A stretch of 9,717 nucleotides of DNA from positions 1 to 9,717 of the forward strand of contig WGAQ01000016.1 in the NCBI GenBank assembly GCA_015494735.1, in the 5' to 3' direction. Under the pieces are notes generated by a model that did not search any database, had not been told where the DNA came from, and was given only the letters and a program-made list of their open reading frames with translations. This document shows, piece after piece, positions 5,813 to 9,717 of this stretch. The translations under genes and the position numbers were made by a program. How positions within the stretch are numbered: the first letter of the stretch is position 1; every line of letters starts with the position of its first letter. The DNA comes from Caldifarciminota bacterium (GTDB lineage Bacteria; Hydrothermota; Hydrothermia; LBFQ01; DSFT01).

Positions 5813-7825
5813 ATGGCAGTCCCGAAGGAGATAATCGAGAAGTACAATAAACTGGTGGATTTGCTTAACAAGTACGACTATTACTACTATGTGCTGGACA
5901 GACCCCTCGTATCGGATGCGGAATACGATGAACTGAAGAGGCAGTTAAAGGAGATAGAGGAGAAGTATCCGGAAATCATCCGTCCCGATTCCCCCACGCA
6001 GAGGGTGGGCGGGAAGGTGGCAGAGGGGTTCAAGGAGGCTCCCCACAGGGTTCCCATGCTCTCTCTGGAGAATGCCATGAACGAATCTGAACTGCGCCAG
6101 TGGCTCAGGAAGATAAAGGACCAGTTTCCGGAGGCACTCTTCTGTGCGGAGCCCAAATTCGACGGCACATCCCTCGAACTGGTTTATGAAAATGGGATTC
6201 TAATAAGGGCAATCACCAGGGGGGATGGAACGAAGGGTGAGGACGTAACAGCCAATGCAAGGACCATAAGGACCATTCCCCTGAAGCTCATGACCGATAA
6301 TCCCCCTCCCCGAATCGATGTTAGGGGGGAGGTTCTGATTTCCAGAAAGGATTTCGAGGAACTCAACGAGCAACTTATGAGGGAGGGGGGAAGGACATTC
6401 GCCAACCCCCGCAATGCCGCCGCCGGCTCCCTCAGGCAGCTGGACCCCTCCATTACGGCAAAGCGCAGGCTCACCTTCATCGCATGGGGTGTGGGATATT
6501 ACGAGGGAATAGAGTTCGAAACCCAGTGCCAGATTCTCGACACTCTCGACGGGTTCGGGTTCAAAACATCGAATCCCCGGAAGCTCTGCAGGGAGATAGA
6601 GGAGGTAATAGAGTATTATCGTGAAATGGAGGAGAAAAGGGACTCATTCGACTACGAGATGGACGGTATAGTGGTCAAGGTGGCGCAGCTGGATATACAG
6701 GAGAAACTGGGTGCCACATCCCACCACCCCCGCTGGGCAATCGCCGGTAAGTTCAAACCCGTGGAGAGGACCACCCAGGTGGTGGATGTGGTTTATCAGG
6801 TGGGAAGGACCGGAATAATAACCCCCGTTGCCATCCTGAAGCCCGTGGAGGTGGGGGGTGTGATAGTCTCCAGAGTATCCCTCCACAACTTCGACCAGGT
6901 GAAGCAGATGGATATCAGGGTGGGCGACTGGGTGTATGTCAGGAGAGCAGGGGATGTGATTCCGGAGATTACCGCCGTTATAAAGGAGAGGCGCCCCCCC
7001 GATGCAAAACCCATAGAGCCCCCCGATAGGTGTCCCGTCTGCGGTGGCCCCGTGGTGAAGGAGGGGGCATACCTCAAGTGCATAAACATGGCATGCCCTG
7101 CAAAGCAGGCAGGACAGCTGGAGTATATGGCGAAGGTGCTGGAGATAGAGGGTCTGGGAGAATCCACAGCCAACGCTCTGGTGAAGCACGGACTGGTTAA
7201 GGACCCTGCTGACCTATTCGCCCTCAAGCCCCAGGATATAATGAAACTGCCCGGATACGCCACCCGTTCCGCCACCAAACTGTACGAGCAGATACAGAAG
7301 GCGAAGAAGATGCCCCTGGATAAGTTCATCACCATACTGGGCATACCGGGGGTGGGTAAGGAGACCGCCAAGCTCCTGGCTCAGAAGTTCAAAACGCTGG
7401 AGAACTTCCTGAATGCAACCGAATCCGATTTGCTCTCCATTAAGGGAATAGGATACCAGCTGGCGAAGAACATCCTGACGTTCATAAGGAATCCGGAAAA
7501 CCGCCGCGTCATAGAGAAGATGCTGAAGAATGGGGTGGAGGTCCTCCCCATGGAGGAGGAGAAGGAGGAAGTCAGGGAGAGCCCATTCGCAGGAAAGAAG
7601 GTGGTCTTCACGGGGGAGCTGGAGAAACTGACCCGCAGTCAGGCGAAGAAGATAGTGGAGAGTCTGGGGGCGAAGGTGACGGGCAGCGTCTCCAGAAGCA
7701 CGGACATGGTTATAGTGGGGAAGAATCCGGGGAGGAAGTATCGGGATGCTCAGAGGTACGGTGTGAGAATCGTGCCGGAGGAGGAATTCTACGAAATGCT
7801 GAAGGAGGCGGGTGTGGAGGTGTAG
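5813..7825 (+). CDS. ligA: NAD-dependent DNA ligase LigA
   Basis: A complete 670-residue ligase, the usual length. It seals nicks in duplex DNA in replication and repair, using NAD+ to adenylate its active-site lysine. Domains in order: Ia NAD-binding helices (1-60, YDYYYYVLDRPLVSDAEYDEL); the adenylation domain with catalytic K115 in EPKFDG (KxDG), TRGDGTKGEDVT (133-146), the GEV motif near 172-174, FANPRNAAAGSLRQLDP (197-212) and DGIVVKV (284-290); the OB fold with VGRTGIITPVA (330-340); a Cys4 zinc finger (C407, C410, C423, C428); helix-hairpin-helix repeats (about 440-585, including GLGESTANAL, GIPGVGKETA and GIGYQLAKN); and a C-terminal BRCT domain (about 592-670). All key residues are present. 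Phe and Thr flank the KxDG motif (KFDGT) where many homologues have Leu or Val and Leu. It starts 9 nt after the AhpD-like gene and ends convergently with the membrane glycosyltransferase gene, 16 nt away. Confidence 0.98.
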   Translation: MAVPKEIIEKYNKLVDLLNKYDYYYYVLDRPLVSDAEYDELKRQLKEIEEKYPEIIRPDSPTQRVGGKVAEGFKEAPHRVPMLSLENAMNESELRQWLRKIKDQFPEALFCAEPKFDGTSLELVYENGILIRAITRGDGTKGEDVTANARTIRTIPLKLMTDNPPPRIDVRGEVLISRKDFEELNEQLMREGGRTFANPRNAAAGSLRQLDPSITAKRRLTFIAWGVGYYEGIEFETQCQILDTLDGFGFKTSNPRKLCREIEEVIEYYREMEEKRDSFDYEMDGIVVKVAQLDIQEKLGATSHHPRWAIAGKFKPVERTTQVVDVVYQVGRTGIITPVAILKPVEVGGVIVSRVSLHNFDQVKQMDIRVGDWVYVRRAGDVIPEITAVIKERRPPDAKPIEPPDRCPVCGGPVVKEGAYLKCINMACPAKQAGQLEYMAKVLEIEGLGESTANALVKHGLVKDPADLFALKPQDIMKLPGYATRSATKLYEQIQKAKKMPLDKFITILGIPGVGKETAKLLAQKFKTLENFLNATESDLLSIKGIGYQLAKNILTFIRNPENRRVIEKMLKNGVEVLPMEEEKEEVRESPFAGKKVVFTGELEKLTRSQAKKIVESLGAKVTGSVSRSTDMVIVGKNPGRKYRDAQRYGVRIVPEEEFYEMLKEAGVEV

Positions 7826-7844
7826 GGCCGGTAATTCGGCCCTA
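7823..7844. terminator. Bidirectional hairpin between ligA and the convergent gene
   Basis: Arms TAGGGCCG (7823-7830) and CGGCCCTA (7837-7844) pair perfectly over 8 bp with a 6-nt GTAATT loop. The first three bases of each arm, read on its own strand, are the TAG stops of ligA (7823-7825) and of the minus-strand gene (7844-7842). The plus direction is followed by TTTCC; the minus direction has no T-run, so termination is better supported for ligA. Confidence 0.7.
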
Positions 7845-9452
7845 TTTCCTGCTCCAGGCGGGACCCTTCAGTACCAGACTCATGGGAATTCCTTCCCTCT
7901 CCACCACGTGAAGGACCACATTGCCCAGCGCTGCTGCTCCCATGGTTCTGAACATGGGATTCCTCAGGTACAGGGCCCTTGCGTGGCACACGATGAAATG
8001 GGCTTCCTGCTGATTCCGCGTGTAGTTAAGGTTCTCTTTCAGGAAGGGGGCTATGGTGGATGTGGAGCATGCGCATCCGGAAACCCTGTAATCGCCTGCA
8101 TCATCTGTAATTCTATTGAGATAATCCACCGCTTCCCTGTTGCTCGTGCACCAGTATTCCGTATCGAACCTACCGAAGGCTCCCCTTGCGCCTCCCACCA
8201 GTTCGTTGAAGTACGTGTATTCGTATGGATGGAGGCGTATCATATCGAAGCCCACCTTGAGCATAAATATCGCCATTCCCGCCATGAGAATCTTCTTCCA
8301 GTGGCTGGGAACGCTCTTCAATATATGGATGAATGTGGCAGATGCTGCCAGAACCATGAAGGGAATGAGGAAGAGGTAATGGCGGGTGTGGTCATAGACT
8401 ATGGGCCTTCCCACGAAGTACGTGAGGAATCCTGTACCGATGATTATCAGGGAGAGACGGATGACGGGGTTTCTCCAGAAGAATGGAGATATGATAAGTA
8501 GCAGGAGAACGAACAGTGGAAGAGTTATAGCGAACATGATGGGCAGGTACATCAGGGGCATTCCATCTTTCATGGGGAATATTACCTGACCATTGAAGAG
8601 GATGGCGCTGTACCAGGGGAGGCGGGATGCATAGGCGAAGTATTCGAGGAGGTGGAGCAGGAGATTGCTCCCTATGTATGGATTCATTACCACAATGATG
8701 GGAATGGTGGACAGAGCCATGATACCCAATTCTTTTAATATCGTTCCCCATTTCGCTCCATCCATCTTCCTGTATATGATGTGGATTATGTACGTGAGAA
8801 TTCCCGTTGGTCTGAAGGCCGTGGCCATAGCGTAGGCTATTCCCAGAAGGACATTTCTCTTCAAGTTCATCTTTTCGGACCAGAAGAAGAGGAGCAACAT
8901 GGAGAGGGTGAATATGATGGCGAATGGGACATCCTTGGGATTTATCGATATATGGCCCATGAGAGGCGGGGTTAAGAATAGCATAATCGGTCCCATAATG
9001 GCCAGCAGAGGTGATGAGAATACCCGGAGAAGGAATAGATAGAGGAAGAGGAAAAGGAGGAATCCCCGGAGTTTATACATCAGGTGGATTCTGTCGTAAT
9101 CGTTCGCTTTCCTGTTCCTGAAGAGGGTTCCGCTCAGGCCCATAACCGGAATCATGTGGGCACGGGAGTAGAACTTAATGTCCCTTTCCACCTCTCTGTC
9201 CTCGATAATCCAGTTGTAGAATTCCCTGAAGTGTATCGCTCTGCTCCGTGCAGATGGAAAGATTTTCAAAATGGGATTGGTTTCCATGCGATTGCCTATC
9301 TTTGCATTCTCGAACAGAAGGAATCGGATGTAGTTTTCAGTCAGGAAGAAATCCCTCTCCTCATCCCAGGAGAGACCGTAATGGTTATAAGTGAGCAAGG
9401 CCCATAGCAAATATGCCATTGCAAACACTATAAACGACCAGTGCTTTTTCAT
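7842..9452 (-). CDS. GT-C family (GT39/PMT-like) membrane glycosyltransferase
   Basis: A 536-residue multispanning inner-membrane protein, inferred to transfer a sugar from a polyprenyl-phosphate donor to a lipid, glycan or protein on the outer face. By eye there are about 10-11 hydrophobic segments, for example residues 5-22, 128-145, 147-165, 175-191, 243-257, 300-322, 332-348, 356-375 and 387-403. The first large loop carries an acidic pair, D30-E31 in GLSWDEERD, where GT-C enzymes have their catalytic acid. Other recognisable family stretches are HISINPKDVPF (167-177), YDHTRHYLFLIPFM (353-366) and HPYEYTYFNELVGG followed by FDTEYW (408-434), leading into a soluble C-terminal domain (404-536). 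The start is the ATG at 9452-9450, followed by a basic KKH and the first membrane helix, with TATAAT 9 nt upstream. Donor and acceptor cannot be read from sequence. It may decorate surface glycans or the nearby envelope proteins, but that is speculation. Confidence 0.8.
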   Translation of the reverse strand: MKKHWSFIVFAMAYLLWALLTYNHYGLSWDEERDFFLTENYIRFLLFENAKIGNRMETNPILKIFPSARSRAIHFREFYNWIIEDREVERDIKFYSRAHMIPVMGLSGTLFRNRKANDYDRIHLMYKLRGFLLFLFLYLFLLRVFSSPLLAIMGPIMLFLTPPLMGHISINPKDVPFAIIFTLSMLLLFFWSEKMNLKRNVLLGIAYAMATAFRPTGILTYIIHIIYRKMDGAKWGTILKELGIMALSTIPIIVVMNPYIGSNLLLHLLEYFAYASRLPWYSAILFNGQVIFPMKDGMPLMYLPIMFAITLPLFVLLLLIISPFFWRNPVIRLSLIIIGTGFLTYFVGRPIVYDHTRHYLFLIPFMVLAASATFIHILKSVPSHWKKILMAGMAIFMLKVGFDMIRLHPYEYTYFNELVGGARGAFGRFDTEYWCTSNREAVDYLNRITDDAGDYRVSGCACSTSTIAPFLKENLNYTRNQQEAHFIVCHARALYLRNPMFRTMGAAALGNVVLHVVEREGIPMSLVLKGPAWSRK

Positions 9453-9461
9453 GGTAAAGAA

Positions 9462-9467
9462 ATTATA
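9462..9467 (-). promoter_or_regulatory. -10 box of the membrane glycosyltransferase gene
   Basis: A perfect TATAAT on the minus strand (9467 to 9462), 9 nt before the ATG. No Shine-Dalgarno sequence lies between them (TTCTTTACC) and no good -35 is seen 16-18 nt upstream. Expected leader is 0-3 nt. Confidence 0.55.
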
Positions 9468-9555
9468 ACTGAATTGACTTAATGCGAGATATAATGCTCT
9501 AAGTTATTTAAAATCAATTTTGTGTAAGTCTATGTTGAGTGAATTTTTATAGAAA

Positions 9556-9576
9556 ATGGAGGGGGTCCCCCTCCAT
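9556..9576 (-). terminator. Strong hairpin terminator of the truncated beta-barrel gene
   Basis: A perfect 10-bp inverted repeat (9556-9565 against 9567-9576, GGAGGGGG-type arm) with only one unpaired central base, so the end of the stem must open to form a loop. On the minus strand it starts 1 nt after the TGA stop and runs into TTTTCTATAAAA. The region between it and the next gene (9468-9555) is AT-rich with no ORF or RNA gene that I can support. Confidence 0.75.
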
Positions 9577-9577
9577 A

Positions 9578-9717
9578 TCAGAAGGCGTAATCTGCTCCAA
9601 ATGTGAAGAGGGCAGTTGATTTTATAAAATCGTATTCGGTTTCGAAGAGCAACTTGGCATTTCTATACAGGTAGTGGGAGTAGGTGAGGGAGAAAGTGTA
9701 CTTTCTGCTTGCATAGA
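9578..9717 (-). CDS. C-terminal end of a probable outer-membrane beta-barrel protein (partial)
   Basis: The last 45 codons of a gene running off the right edge, read on the minus strand to TGA (9580-9578). The peptide alternates polar and hydrophobic/aromatic residues in three strand-like stretches (YTFSLTYSHYLY, AKLLFETEYDFI, ALFTFGADYAF) and ends in Phe after YA. A final amphipathic strand with C-terminal Phe is the recognition signal for the BAM outer-membrane assembly machinery. This implies a diderm host. Too little is present to name the family. A strong terminator follows directly. Confidence 0.65.
   Translation of the reverse strand, partial: YASRKYTFSLTYSHYLYRNAKLLFETEYDFIKSTALFTFGADYAF

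Noticed and set aside
6994..7024. Runs of seven and six C (6994-7000, 7019-7024) in ligA as programmed frameshift sites
   Set aside because: The reading frame continues normally through them and all downstream ligA domains are intact; they encode Pro-rich linker codons before the zinc finger.
6796..7371. Minus-strand frames inside ligA (including 6644-7189)
   Set aside because: They are shadows of the purine-rich ligA coding strand; the products resemble no family.
7812..8501. A 229-codon plus-strand frame opposite the glycosyltransferase gene
   Set aside because: It overlaps the end of ligA and the terminator, has no promoter or start signal, and lies antisense to a membrane protein with clear family motifs.
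9474..9495. Plus-strand TTGACT plus TATAAT as a promoter in the right-hand intergenic region
   Set aside because: The spacer is only 10 nt and no plus-strand gene follows; AT-rich chance matches are expected here.
1..9717. A defence, toxin-antitoxin or CRISPR system
   Set aside because: No nuclease-toxin pair, cas gene, short regular direct repeats, integrase or recombination site was found; the phosphoesterase alone does not define such a system.

Overview
The window looks like chromosome of a Gram-negative-type (diderm), probably thermophilic bacterium from a poorly described phylum. The pointers are heavy use of AGG/AGA for Arg and ATA for Ile, purine-rich coding strands, a truncated gene ending like an outer-membrane beta-barrel, and two large surface-type beta-helix proteins with a C-terminal tail resembling a sorting domain. 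A WOR-3/Hydrothermae-like lineage is a guess, not something shown here. There is no rRNA, tRNA, CRISPR array, IS element or phage gene.

Layout. The plus strand carries five genes in a row: a 756-residue CSLREA/beta-helix protein (29-2299), a calcineurin-like metallophosphoesterase (2346-3023), a second CSLREA/beta-helix protein of 747 residues paralogous to the first (3170-5413), a small AhpD/CMD-family protein (5453-5803) and a complete NAD-dependent DNA ligase, LigA (5813-7825). The minus strand carries a GT-C type membrane glycosyltransferase-like protein (7842-9452) convergent with ligA, and the last 45 codons of a probable outer-membrane beta-barrel protein (9578-9717). Intergenic gaps are very short. 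The only ones above 100 bp are 3024-3169, which holds the promoter of the second beta-helix gene, and 9453-9577, which holds the terminator of the barrel gene and the promoter of the glycosyltransferase gene.

Two layout rules stand out. First, none of the six starts has a properly spaced Shine-Dalgarno sequence. Five have a TAAAAT or TATAAT hexamer ending only 6-9 nt before the ATG, and the sixth has a weak TAATCT at 10 nt. This suggests leaderless transcription; the clearest case is TTGACA-18-TAAAAT-7-ATG before the second beta-helix gene. Second, five genes end in GC-rich hairpins that begin at, or within 1 nt of, the stop codon. One of these is shared by the convergent ligA and glycosyltransferase genes and contains both stop codons.

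Functionally the region mixes housekeeping (ligA) with probable cell-surface functions (beta-helix pair, membrane glycosyltransferase, outer-membrane protein). The beta-helix paralogs align without gaps at a constant offset of 3114 nt from about 1073 to the stop codon. Within this lies a 98-bp tract with a single silent difference, far more similar than its surroundings, which suggests gene conversion. I found no clear evidence of a defence or other multi-gene system. The most novel material is the surface-protein pair and the compact gene-boundary architecture.
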